Assembly: GCA_002496845.1 (NCBI GenBank)
Contig: DALQ01000004.1
Coordinates: forward strand, 1 to 10,826
Origin: Euryarchaeota archaeon UBA495
GTDB taxonomy: Archaea > Thermoplasmatota > Poseidoniia > Poseidoniales > Poseidoniaceae
Direction of reading: 5' to 3'
DNA: 10,826 nt
Under the pieces are notes generated by a model. That model saw only the letters and a program-made list of their open reading frames with translations, was not told the origin of the DNA and searched no databases. Below are positions 1 to 7,761 of this stretch, piece by piece. Position 1 is the first letter of the stretch, and each line of letters begins with the position of its first letter. A program made the position numbers and the translations under genes.

Positions 1-1077
<1,077 letters not shown>

Positions 1078-1099
1078 GGTCGTTCACGTCATCTGAAAC

Positions 1100-1103
1100 G
1101 GAG
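1100..1103 (+). promoter_or_regulatory. Shine-Dalgarno GGAG favouring ATG 1115
   Basis: GGAG lies 11 bases before the ATG at 1115. It overlaps the in-frame GTG at 1103, which therefore cannot use it. This favours ATG 1115 as the DUF58 start, though the spacing is longer than the 7-8 bases seen at other genes here. Confidence 0.5.
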
Positions 1104-1114
1104 TGTGGGCCACG

Positions 1115-2428
1115 ATGTGGAGTCGTAAGTCAGCGATGCTCGGCAGCCTTGCTGTCGCAATGTACCTGCTCGGCCTCACGCTGCGTAACTCGCAGTTGGT
1201 GACCATCGCCGTGGTCATCTTCGTGATTTTGACCTGGGCCGCCCTCTTTGGTGGACACGCCGACGTCGCTTCCTCCGGTCGTCGGTCAGAAGAGTTCACT
1301 GGTGAAGAGGGCATGGCCTTGGGCAACGTCTCGGCGATGCGAAAGATGTCCAGTGCACGCCTCTTTGAGGACGGTGAACTGAGCGTTACCCTCAGAATGC
1401 AGAACCATTCAGGCTTGGCGAAGATCCTCGAGGTGCGCGACCGCGTCCCCGAAGTGATGCGCATCAAGTCGGGTTCGAACTACATCCTGATGGAACTCGG
1501 CCCCCGCCGCGAGACCTTCATTGAGTACACGGTCGAATGCCCCCTCCGCGGTTTCTACAGCCTTGGGCCTGTTGCCGTCCGCATGCAGGACGCGTTCGGA
1601 CTGTTCCACCGCGAGAAGGAACTTCACGTCTACAACGACTTCCTTGTGTTCCCCAAGATGGAGGACCTCAAGGAGACTTTCGTCAAGTCCCGTGTTCCGA
1701 AGATCTTCACCGGTGCCGTCAACATCCGACAACCTGGTCCCGGTTCGGAGTTCTACTCGCTTCGTGAGTACTTCGAAGGCGACTCTTTCCGAGCCATCAA
1801 CTGGTCGGCCTACGCTCGCTCTGGCAAGCTGATGGTCAACGAACGTGAGCGCGACGCGGTGTCCGACGTCATCATCCTCGTCGACTCCCGCTCCGTGGCT
1901 GAAACTGGCCCTGTGAGCCGAAACGCGCTCGTGTACTCCACGCGCGCGGCTGCTTCGCTGGCCAAGTATTTCCTCGGCCGCCGTGACTCGGTGGGCGTCA
2001 TCGTCTACGGTGACGAGGTTGTCAGCGTGGACCGTGACACTGGAAAGAAGCAACTCTACGTGATCCTCACGAAGTTGGCCGGCGCCGTGGCGAAGGGCAA
2101 CACGCCGCTTCAGGTCGTGGTGAACCGTATTCTGCCTCACATCAACAAGGGTAGTCCCATCATCGTCCTCAGCAACCTTGAGGACGATCCGACCATCATC
2201 AACGCGCTGCGGGACTTCCGTGCGCGTGACTTCGACGTGACGGTGCTTTCGCCTTCGTCGCTCGAATTCGAGTTCGATGCAAAGCGCTTGGACCGGACTG
2301 GATATGAGGTCCTGAAGACCGAGCGTGACGTGCTCATTGGTGAACTCCGTGGACTCGGTGTGAACATCATGGATTGGGAGCCAGACATGCTCCTGTCGAC
2401 CGCCCTCGCTGGCGCACGTGGATTCTGA
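1115..2428 (+). CDS. DUF58 membrane-anchored protein, MoxR partner
   Basis: DUF58 proteins are membrane-anchored, often with a VWA-like fold, and are encoded beside MoxR ATPases; their exact role is poorly known. From ATG 1115 the product is 437 residues. Two hydrophobic helices lie near residues 8-23 and 29-47, followed by a beta-rich region. The DUF58 signature lies around 205-245, including SLREYFEGDSFRAINWSAYA and then KLMVNERE. A VWA-like segment starts at VIILVDSRS (about 252-260); the metal site is degenerate, since DSRS does not fit the usual DxSxS pattern. The gene lies between MoxR and a membrane protein, whose start is 10 bases after this stop. An in-frame GTG at 1103 would add four residues. 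Confidence 0.92.
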   Translation: MWSRKSAMLGSLAVAMYLLGLTLRNSQLVTIAVVIFVILTWAALFGGHADVASSGRRSEEFTGEEGMALGNVSAMRKMSSARLFEDGELSVTLRMQNHSGLAKILEVRDRVPEVMRIKSGSNYILMELGPRRETFIEYTVECPLRGFYSLGPVAVRMQDAFGLFHREKELHVYNDFLVFPKMEDLKETFVKSRVPKIFTGAVNIRQPGPGSEFYSLREYFEGDSFRAINWSAYARSGKLMVNERERDAVSDVIILVDSRSVAETGPVSRNALVYSTRAAASLAKYFLGRRDSVGVIVYGDEVVSVDRDTGKKQLYVILTKLAGAVAKGNTPLQVVVNRILPHINKGSPIIVLSNLEDDPTIINALRDFRARDFDVTVLSPSSLEFEFDAKRLDRTGYEVLKTERDVLIGELRGLGVNIMDWEPDMLLSTALAGARGF

Positions 2429-2432
2429 GGTG
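2427..2432 (+). promoter_or_regulatory. Shine-Dalgarno GAGGTG for the downstream membrane protein
   Basis: GAGGTG starts inside the TGA stop of the DUF58 gene. GAGG ends 7 bases before ATG 2438 but only 4 bases before the in-frame TTG at 2435, so it supports ATG 2438. The overlap with the upstream stop suggests translational coupling. Confidence 0.75.
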
Positions 2433-2437
2433 AGTTG

Positions 2438-3358
2438 ATGGCAGACAAGAAGTCCGGAGACACCGCTCACCTGTACGACAGCAAGACCGTTCGGTCCTCT
2501 GCTCCCAGCCGGAAGAAATTGGCCGGAAACGCTGGCATCGGAACGGAAATCCCGAAGGATGCCATTCCCGAGATTCAGATTCCTTCCTTCGTGGAAAGCC
2601 TGCTTGGTGGCCCGCTTATTCCGAAAATGAAGTTCCTGCCTCCTGACAAGATGGTGCAGAACCTTCAGTTGGCCGTCTATGGGATTCTCATCGCCCTCGC
2701 CTTCCTGACCCTCATCGTCTCTCCCGGAGCAGGCACCGTGTGGTACATGCTCACCGGCAGCATTGGGGTGGCCACCACGGTCCAGGTGGTCGTCATCGCT
2801 TTGGCCACCATCGCCGGATTTTACGGGACCTTCCGCCGTGACGGTCGCTATTTGTTGATCTCAAACGTCTTGTTCATCCTCGCCATTCTTCGCTTCGCAT
2901 CCTCCAAAGTGGCGCTCTCCTTCGATCCGTTCGGACTTGCAGACCGGCCCTTCCTGCTGAGCAGTTTGGTCGTCGTGTACGCGGTGTTCCTCATCATGTA
3001 CATCGAAATCGGTAACGGTGTCCTCCGCTACAGCATGTTGGACACCAGCATCCGCACCAACGAAGTCTACGTGATGAACCCGGGCAAGATTGTGGGGAAG
3101 TACCACCGAGCTTTGGTCCTCAACCCAATCATTTCCATCGTGTTGGCCACCCTCGTGCTGTCAGCCAACACCATTCTCCCCGCGCTGGTCGGCGTGCTTT
3201 CGTCCAACACGGCACGGCGGCTCGAAGAATCGGTGGAGTTGACGTCCGTCTACGGCGTGGCCTTGGGGACCTTGTTCGTGTTTATCGTGACGGGTGCACT
3301 CTTCGCGCTCAACCTTCCCACGCACCTTCAGCGCTACCGCGAAAGCCGCGACGAATGA
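2438..3358 (+). CDS. six-helix membrane protein of unknown function
   Basis: I do not recognise a named family. The 306-residue product has a polar N-terminal region of about 70 residues rich in Lys, Ser and Pro. Six hydrophobic segments follow, at about 74-94, 106-129, 138-157, 172-192, 226-255 and 271-292, then a short charged tail. A loop of about 30 residues (193-225) separates helices 4 and 5. The N-terminal region contains an IPEIQIPSF stretch before the first helix that could be an amphipathic or docking segment (inference). It is the third gene of the MoxR-DUF58 operon, only 9 bases after the DUF58 stop, so it may be a membrane partner of that ATPase system. No catalytic motif is visible. 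Confidence 0.85.
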   Translation: MADKKSGDTAHLYDSKTVRSSAPSRKKLAGNAGIGTEIPKDAIPEIQIPSFVESLLGGPLIPKMKFLPPDKMVQNLQLAVYGILIALAFLTLIVSPGAGTVWYMLTGSIGVATTVQVVVIALATIAGFYGTFRRDGRYLLISNVLFILAILRFASSKVALSFDPFGLADRPFLLSSLVVVYAVFLIMYIEIGNGVLRYSMLDTSIRTNEVYVMNPGKIVGKYHRALVLNPIISIVLATLVLSANTILPALVGVLSSNTARRLEESVELTSVYGVALGTLFVFIVTGALFALNLPTHLQRYRESRDE

Positions 3359-3361
3359 TCA
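3356..3361. other. shared palindromic stop junction TGATCA
   Basis: The + strand membrane protein ends with TGA at 3356-3358 and the - strand aspartate kinase ends with TGA (TCA on +) at 3359-3361. The two stop codons abut with no base between them and form TGATCA. Any transcript terminator for either operon must lie inside the other gene. Confidence 0.9.
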
Positions 3362-4672
3362 GGCCTTGGGTCTCCAAGCCGCCTCATTGGCCATGTGCTC
3401 AAGCGTGACTTTTGCATGCTCCCGTGGCACGAGGATGCGGACCTTCCGCGTGTCGTAATCGACGGCCTCAGCACCGTTGAATTCCAAGCGGTTCAACCAT
3501 GCCTCAGGGTCTTCCCATGAACCGATGAAGGTGATCATCGCGGACGGTGTGCCCGTCTGTGTCATCTGCATTCCCGCATCAAGGAGCGATTGCTGGACGG
3601 CTTCAACCGCGTTGGCGTCCACAATCAACCGGGTTCCGTCGACCCACGTCGATGAAGCATGGACGCCAAGCCCTCGTTCGGCCAACAACGCGAGGAGCGT
3701 GGCTTGTTGTGCACCAGGGGTGCCCACAGGGAGGAAGGTGGCTTCAATGGCACAGACGTCCATCGTGCAGGCGGCCGCCAAAGGCCCTTGGTCGGCGATG
3801 AGGTCTGGTCCAATCGTGGTCGTTGCAGGGGCGGTAAGCGGTTCGCTGAGGTGCCGCACTTCAATCGGAATGCCGTCTTCGATGCAGGGTCCCACCGTGG
3901 CGGGGTGAAGCACCGTTGCATCCAATCCAGCGGCCATGCGTGCCAATTCGTAGGGGACGTAGGGAATCGGTTCGGTGTTGATGCCCCAGCGAGGGTTGAC
4001 CGGGTGGATGCCTCGAACGTCTTTCCATAGGATCACCCGACGAGCACCAAGGAGATGGGCCACGGCGGTGGCGGTGTGGTCTGAGCCGCCCCGGCCAAGC
4101 AAAGCCAGCGAGCCGTCTCGCCCCGAACCGAGCCATCCCGTGATGACGGGAATTCCGTGCAAGATGCTCCTGTCGAAGGTCTGTGCACTTTCGGCGAGGT
4201 CCACTGCTTCGGCTTCATGGGTTCCTGAGAGGACCATGCCGATGTCCTCTGCTCCAACGGCATGCGCCCCAAAACCGCACCTCCGAAGGTGATGGGCGAT
4301 CACGAGTGCGGAAAGCCGTTCACCTGAGGCGAGCAGTTGGATGCGCGCTGCATCGTCGGACGGATTGGCCTGACGCAAGCGCAACGCTTCGGCCATTGAT
4401 TCAAGCACGTGGTCGAAACGGTTGCCGTCACGTCCTCGGTCAAGGCGTGGGGCGAACATGAGGTGATGAGAGCGGAGGTCACTCACCAGCCGTTCCGCGT
4501 AGCGTGGGTCGTCCACGGCGCGCAGGAGTCGGTCTGTGGTGCCCCACAGTGCGGACACCACCACGACGGCCGGGCCGTCGTCCTCCGCGATGCGGTCGGC
4601 CAACCTGTCCAAGTCAGGGGCTCCGCGGAGGACCGAACCTCCGAACTTGTGAACCGTCCATGCCTCAGTCAT
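3359..4672 (-). CDS. lysC: aspartate kinase
   Basis: Phosphorylates L-aspartate to aspartyl phosphate, the first step towards aspartate semialdehyde and then lysine, threonine and methionine. In archaea using the ADH route, the semialdehyde also feeds aromatic synthesis. The 437-residue protein shows the amino-acid-kinase fold: KFGGSVL (9-15), VVVVSALWGTTD (36-47), SGERLSA (116-122), GRGGSDHTATA (193-203), WKDVRGI (216-222) and VLHPATV (254-260). About 130 residues after 300 fit a pair of degenerate ACT-type regulatory domains, suggesting feedback control (inference). There is no C-terminal homoserine dehydrogenase. The start overlaps the end of aroC by 8 bases, and a GGAGG lies 8 bases upstream within aroC, so the two genes are translationally coupled. 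This neighbourhood supports a role in supplying the shikimate pathway. Confidence 0.93.
   Translation of the reverse strand: MTEAWTVHKFGGSVLRGAPDLDRLADRIAEDDGPAVVVVSALWGTTDRLLRAVDDPRYAERLVSDLRSHHLMFAPRLDRGRDGNRFDHVLESMAEALRLRQANPSDDAARIQLLASGERLSALVIAHHLRRCGFGAHAVGAEDIGMVLSGTHEAEAVDLAESAQTFDRSILHGIPVITGWLGSGRDGSLALLGRGGSDHTATAVAHLLGARRVILWKDVRGIHPVNPRWGINTEPIPYVPYELARMAAGLDATVLHPATVGPCIEDGIPIEVRHLSEPLTAPATTTIGPDLIADQGPLAAACTMDVCAIEATFLPVGTPGAQQATLLALLAERGLGVHASSTWVDGTRLIVDANAVEAVQQSLLDAGMQMTQTGTPSAMITFIGSWEDPEAWLNRLEFNGAEAVDYDTRKVRILVPREHAKVTLEHMANEAAWRPKA
3362..3380 (+). terminator. weak hairpin just after the + strand operon
   Basis: GGC plus TTGG (3362-3369, with one bulged C at 3365) pairs with CCAAGCC (3374-3380) around a GTCT loop. 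It follows the membrane protein stop directly, within the end of the aspartate kinase gene. No T-rich tract follows, so a terminator role is only possible, and it could be chance coding sequence. Confidence 0.25.
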
Positions 4673-5744
4673 TCAGGTAGCCTCCACGCAAGGCAAGATC
4701 GGCCAAAACCAACGTGGCCAATGCCTCAACCACGGCCACGCCTCTGGGCGCAAGAACAGGGTCGTGACGCCCTTTCACCGAGACGCTGCTGGCTTCTCCT
4801 GTCGCCAAATCCACGGTGGGAAGCGGTTGCGGAATGCTGGAGGGGGGCTTCAATGTCACACGAACCACCAGGTCAGCGGCAGAGGCCAAGCCCCCTAGCG
4901 CTCCTTCGCTGACGTCGGTGCGGAGTTCGGGACCGTCGCTTGAGGGGTGCCATCCTCCATGATGTTCGGAGCCACGAAGCGTCAAGGCCCTGGTGCCTTG
5001 GCCGAATTCAACGGCACGGGCGCCAGGGACGGCGAGCAAGGCGCGAGCGAGCGCAGGCTCGACGCCGTCGAACCATGGTTCTCCGAGCCCCATGGGTAAG
5101 CCAGAGATGGCCACATCAACGCGGGAACCCACGCTGTCGCGTTCTTTTTTCAGGTCCTGAACGTGGTTCACCATGGCCTCAGCGGCCTGTGCATCTTGGC
5201 AGCGTACCAGCGCCGCTGCTTCGGTGGGCCATGGCGTATCTGGAGCCGGGAGTGGAGCTTCGTAGGGTCCAATTGCACCGACGTGGGCAACAACATGGAC
5301 GCCCAATGCCTCCATCAGCGGGCGAACGATGGCTCCCGCGGCCACCAAGCCCGCCGTGAGCCTCGCCGAGGAGGATCCTCCTCCATTCAAATCAGCATGT
5401 CCTTCGGTACGGACATGCATTGGGAGGTCCTGATGTGCGGGCCGTGGGTGGTTGGGGAGGAAGGAGTAGTCGCTCGTTCGGACGTCGGCGTTTTCAATTT
5501 CGATCATGATGGGTTGACCCGTGGTCCGTCCATCATGGACGCCAGAGGCCAACCTCACCACGTCAGGTTCTGTTCGTTTGGTGCCCAAGCCTCGGCCGGG
5601 GCGGCGTTGGGCCATGCAAGCCTCGATACGCTCCTGTTCAACGGCAATGCCAGGAGGCATTCCTTCGAGCAATGCGCCAACACAAGGGCCATGGCTGGTG
5701 CCGAACAAGGTCACCGCCAACCGCTCGCCAAGGCGCATGCGCAT
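4665..5744 (-). CDS. aroC: chorismate synthase
   Basis: Converts 5-enolpyruvylshikimate-3-phosphate to chorismate using reduced flavin, the last common step of aromatic synthesis. The product from ATG 5744 is 359 residues, normal for the family. It has the N-terminal TLFGTSHGPCVG (12-23), SGVHDGRTTGQPI (67-79), HADLNGGGSSSARLTA (116-131), RDSVGSRV (202-209), KPPSSIPQPLPTVDL (299-313) and RHDPVLAPRG (326-335). Several signature positions differ from the common form: GTSHG instead of GESHG, DSVGS instead of DSVGG, and a degenerate version of the glycine-rich GGISGGIS segment, so it is a divergent member. The frame is open to ATG 5789, but that start has no Shine-Dalgarno and adds 15 residues that family members lack; GGAG lies 8 bases before ATG 5744. 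It is the first gene of the aroC-lysC pair and is divergent from proteorhodopsin. Confidence 0.93.
   Translation of the reverse strand: MRMRLGERLAVTLFGTSHGPCVGALLEGMPPGIAVEQERIEACMAQRRPGRGLGTKRTEPDVVRLASGVHDGRTTGQPIMIEIENADVRTSDYSFLPNHPRPAHQDLPMHVRTEGHADLNGGGSSSARLTAGLVAAGAIVRPLMEALGVHVVAHVGAIGPYEAPLPAPDTPWPTEAAALVRCQDAQAAEAMVNHVQDLKKERDSVGSRVDVAISGLPMGLGEPWFDGVEPALARALLAVPGARAVEFGQGTRALTLRGSEHHGGWHPSSDGPELRTDVSEGALGGLASAADLVVRVTLKPPSSIPQPLPTVDLATGEASSVSVKGRHDPVLAPRGVAVVEALATLVLADLALRGGYLND
4681..4685 (-). promoter_or_regulatory. Shine-Dalgarno GGAGG for lysC, inside aroC
   Basis: On the - strand GGAGG ends 8 bases before the lysC ATG at 4672. It is a full match to the archaeal anti-Shine-Dalgarno and sits inside the last codons of aroC, consistent with coupled translation. 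Confidence 0.8.
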
Positions 5745-5752
5745 GGGACTCG

Positions 5753-5756
5753 CTCC
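5753..5756 (-). promoter_or_regulatory. Shine-Dalgarno GGAG that selects the aroC start
   Basis: On the - strand GGAG ends 8 bases before ATG 5744, the same spacing as at lysC and aroK. The upstream in-frame ATG at 5789 has no comparable site. This decides in favour of the shorter aroC protein. Confidence 0.65.
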
Positions 5757-5854
5757 GCCGTGAACGCCCTGACCTTCAACCGTTGCCATCGAGGCAGTTG
5801 TTGGAAATTAGAGCAAACGCTTCCATTTCCTGACCAAACGAACGAATTCTGGCG

Positions 5855-5876
5855 GTTTTTAGGGGGTCCTAAAAAC
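5855..5876. promoter_or_regulatory. 9-bp inverted repeat in the aroC/proteorhodopsin divergent region
   Basis: GTTTTTAGG (5855-5863) and CCTAAAAAC (5868-5876) are perfect inverted copies separated by GGGT. They sit in the AT-rich region between two divergent genes, about 60 bases before the proteorhodopsin start. The symmetry fits an operator for a dimeric regulator. The AT-rich arms could also serve as TATA-like elements for aroC on the - strand. The sequence does not distinguish these. Confidence 0.5.
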
Positions 5877-5890
5877 GCAATTTTCTGCGT
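5875..5890. promoter_or_regulatory. second, adjoining inverted repeat
   Basis: ACGCA (5875-5879) and TGCGT (5886-5890) form a 5-bp inverted repeat with a 6-base AT-rich spacer, sharing two bases with the repeat to its left. It lies directly upstream of the proteorhodopsin TATA-like box. It is short enough to be chance, but its position next to the longer repeat is suggestive. Confidence 0.3.
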
Positions 5891-5904
5891 AGAAAGAAAC
5901 GCCG

Positions 5905-5912
5905 CTTTATAT
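5905..5912 (+). promoter_or_regulatory. archaeal TATA box for proteorhodopsin
   Basis: CTTTATAT matches the archaeal TATA consensus. Its centre is about 27 bases before ATG 5936, so transcription would start at or within a few bases of the start codon. This predicts a leaderless or nearly leaderless mRNA. A convincing Shine-Dalgarno is absent: AGGAAG lies too far upstream and GAG is only a weak match. Confidence 0.6.
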
Positions 5913-5935
5913 CTGTAATAGGAAGCAGAGTAACC

Positions 5936-6805
5936 ATGTCAGGAAAGAAAACCCTCCGACGAACTGCCCTGCTGTTGACCGCCATGGCCGTGATGGCCGT
6001 TCTCGTTCCCTCCGTGATCGCCGCGGATGCGACCGTGGACGCCGAAACCGGCCTCCCCTCGTTCCTGAACGACGGAAATGGAAACGACTCCCTTGAGTTG
6101 TTGACCTTCTTCTTGTTCTTCGTGGGGTACATCTCGATGGGCGCAGCCTTCGTGTTCTTCATGAGCGAGCGCAACAGCGTCGCCCCTGAGTACCGCACCA
6201 CGATGACCATCTCCGCGCTCATCGTCGGTATTGCCGCCTTCCACTACTACTACATGCGTGGCGTGTACGTGGACACCCAGGTCGTCAGCACTGAGTACCG
6301 CTACATGGACTGGATCATCACCGTCCCCTTGATGGCCCTCAAGTTCCCTTCCCTCGTGGGCAAGGACGCCATCACGGACAACAAATTCGCCGGCCTTGGC
6401 TTCACGGGCATCTGCTTCGTGGGTGCCATCATCATGATCGGCTTCGGCTACCTCGGTGAAGCCAACATCATCGAAAACGAGACCATCGCTCTCCTCCTCG
6501 GTGGCATGGGCTGGGCCATGATTTTGGTCGCGACCGGCCTGCCCTTCGGCCTCTACGACGGCCTTGGTGTGGACAACTCCAAGATCAAGGAAGAAGTGAA
6601 GTGGAGCACTGACGCGCTCCGCACCTTCATTCTCGTGGGCTGGATCATCTACCCCATTGGCTACCTCTTCAACGAGAACACCTACGACCTCGGCAACGAG
6701 GAAATCATGGGTGTCCTCTACAACATCGCCGACATGATCAACAAGATCGGCTTCGGTGTTGTCGCCTGGATGGGCGCGAAGAAGGCCACGGCCGCGATGG
6801 CCTGA
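5936..6805 (+). CDS. proteorhodopsin with lysine at the proton-donor site (DTK type)
   Basis: A retinal-binding, light-driven proton pump of the cytoplasmic membrane. The 289 residues begin with a basic, hydrophobic signal peptide (about 1-30, ending VIAA), as in other proteorhodopsins. Seven helices follow at about 52-76, 87-109, 117-137, 151-172, 182-205, 227-247 and 256-280. Aligned to SAR86 proteorhodopsin, R122 matches Arg94, D125 the Asp97 proton acceptor, H103 His75, D266 Asp227 and K270 the retinal Schiff-base Lys231. The spectral tuning site (105) is M133, expected to give green absorption. The usual donor Glu108 is K136, giving a D-T-K motif as in the Exiguobacterium rhodopsin, where lysine acts as donor. 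The gene stands alone on the + strand between shikimate genes, has its own promoter and is followed by a strong hairpin. No retinal synthesis gene is in the window. Confidence 0.96.
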   Translation: MSGKKTLRRTALLLTAMAVMAVLVPSVIAADATVDAETGLPSFLNDGNGNDSLELLTFFLFFVGYISMGAAFVFFMSERNSVAPEYRTTMTISALIVGIAAFHYYYMRGVYVDTQVVSTEYRYMDWIITVPLMALKFPSLVGKDAITDNKFAGLGFTGICFVGAIIMIGFGYLGEANIIENETIALLLGGMGWAMILVATGLPFGLYDGLGVDNSKIKEEVKWSTDALRTFILVGWIIYPIGYLFNENTYDLGNEEIMGVLYNIADMINKIGFGVVAWMGAKKATAAMA

Positions 6806-6855
6806 ACCAGGTCAACGCACCTGACACCTACACCCTAAGGCTCAATGCCTTGGCC

Positions 6856-6900
6856 GAGCGGCGGCGTCCTGCGGGGCGCCGTCGCTCCCCCCTCTTTCTC
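6856..6900 (+). terminator. GC-rich hairpin terminator after proteorhodopsin
   Basis: Bases 6856-6869 pair with 6874-6887 to give a 14-bp stem (two G-T wobbles) capped by TGCG, a UNCG-class tetraloop closed by C-G. A pyrimidine tract of C then T-rich bases follows at 6888-6900. It starts about 50 bases after the proteorhodopsin stop and just before the convergent aroK stop. The pyrimidine tract is on the + strand side only, so it should act mainly on the proteorhodopsin transcript. Weaker small hairpins lie at 6808-6823 and 6837-6851. Confidence 0.65.
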
Positions 6901-7759
6901 ACCCAACAAACCGCGTCTCAATGAGTTCCCTGTCAGGGGCCCGATTCGCGTATTGGTTCCTCAATCGCTCCACGGGTTGGTCGATGCCGGCGGGCACGAC
7001 AACCACGATTGCGGGTCCAGATCCGCTGATGCCAGCGGCCCGTCCACCGTTCACGAAAGCATGGTTGGCCAATTGCCGTCCAACATGATCTTGGGTGGCA
7101 GCGACCACACCACGGCCGTTTTGTGTCAACGCCACCAGTGGTCGCCCTTCCTGTAAGGCGACCAATGCTTGCTGGAAATGCATGGCATGAGGTGCAAACG
7201 CCTCCTTTGGAGGATGTTGCTCGCGTTCTGGTCCGGTGAGGATCAACACCCTCCAGTCGTCAGGGTTGAGGCCTTCTCCTTCGAGCACCACCCGTTCAGC
7301 GGCAGAGGCCGCATCGACGTCGACCAAACGCCAGCCGGGAGCTGCCGCCGCCCATGCATCGTCGTACGCCCCGGTGATGGACACGCCCGCAGCGAGTTGG
7401 GCGGTGCCTGCGAGTTCGACAAGGTCGGCGACGCTAAGGTCGTGGTCCGTGGCATCGGCCAAGGCCCTGAGGGCTGCAACGGCCACCGCAGCGGATGACT
7501 TGAGCCCCTGCCGGGGAGGGACATCGGATCGCACCGACCACGCCAACGTTCCGGCCGGCAGGGGGTGTCCTGCGCCGGACCAGGCGTCAAGCACAGCGTT
7601 GAGCAGATTATCAGGGTCGCTGACCTCACGACGTGCGGGCGCATCCAACAGACGGACTTTGACGGGCAAATCGAGACCGAGGCTGGCTCCATAGCCGATT
7701 CCAGCGGCATGAATGAGGCTGCATGCCCCGTTCGCGCTGCCCGTGCCAATGACCGCCAT
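6899..7759 (-). CDS. aroK: archaeal shikimate kinase, GHMP family
   Basis: Phosphorylates shikimate to shikimate 3-phosphate. This is the archaeal enzyme of the GHMP kinase superfamily, unrelated to the bacterial P-loop shikimate kinase. The 286-residue product has an N-terminal segment like family members (GACSLIHAAGIGYGASLGLD, 11-30), the ATP-binding loop QGLKSSAAVAV (84-94), the region GVSITGAYDDAWAA (125-138) with the likely catalytic aspartate, and the C-terminal GISGSGPAIVV (243-253). It starts 2 bases after the 3-dehydroquinate synthase stop (TGA-GC-ATG), with GGAG 8 bases before the ATG, so it is the third gene of a coupled operon. It converges on proteorhodopsin. Confidence 0.93.
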   Translation of the reverse strand: MAVIGTGSANGACSLIHAAGIGYGASLGLDLPVKVRLLDAPARREVSDPDNLLNAVLDAWSGAGHPLPAGTLAWSVRSDVPPRQGLKSSAAVAVAALRALADATDHDLSVADLVELAGTAQLAAGVSITGAYDDAWAAAAPGWRLVDVDAASAAERVVLEGEGLNPDDWRVLILTGPEREQHPPKEAFAPHAMHFQQALVALQEGRPLVALTQNGRGVVAATQDHVGRQLANHAFVNGGRAAGISGSGPAIVVVVPAGIDQPVERLRNQYANRAPDRELIETRFVG

Positions 7760-7761
7760 GC

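Noticed and set aside
1409..2470. 353-codon open frame on the - strand opposite the DUF58 gene
   Set aside because: The predicted protein is rich in His, Asp, Val and Arg with no recognisable motif, as expected from the antisense of a GC-rich coding gene. The + strand DUF58 frame has clear family signatures.
4409..5918. Several + strand open frames across aroC and lysC
   Set aside because: They overlap well-supported - strand genes, carry no domain signatures, and look like shadow frames of GC-rich coding sequence.
6841..6900. Possible structured RNA or tRNA fragment after proteorhodopsin
   Set aside because: Only one stem-loop with a pyrimidine tail is visible. There is no cloverleaf, T-loop or anticodon arm, so a terminator hairpin explains it better.
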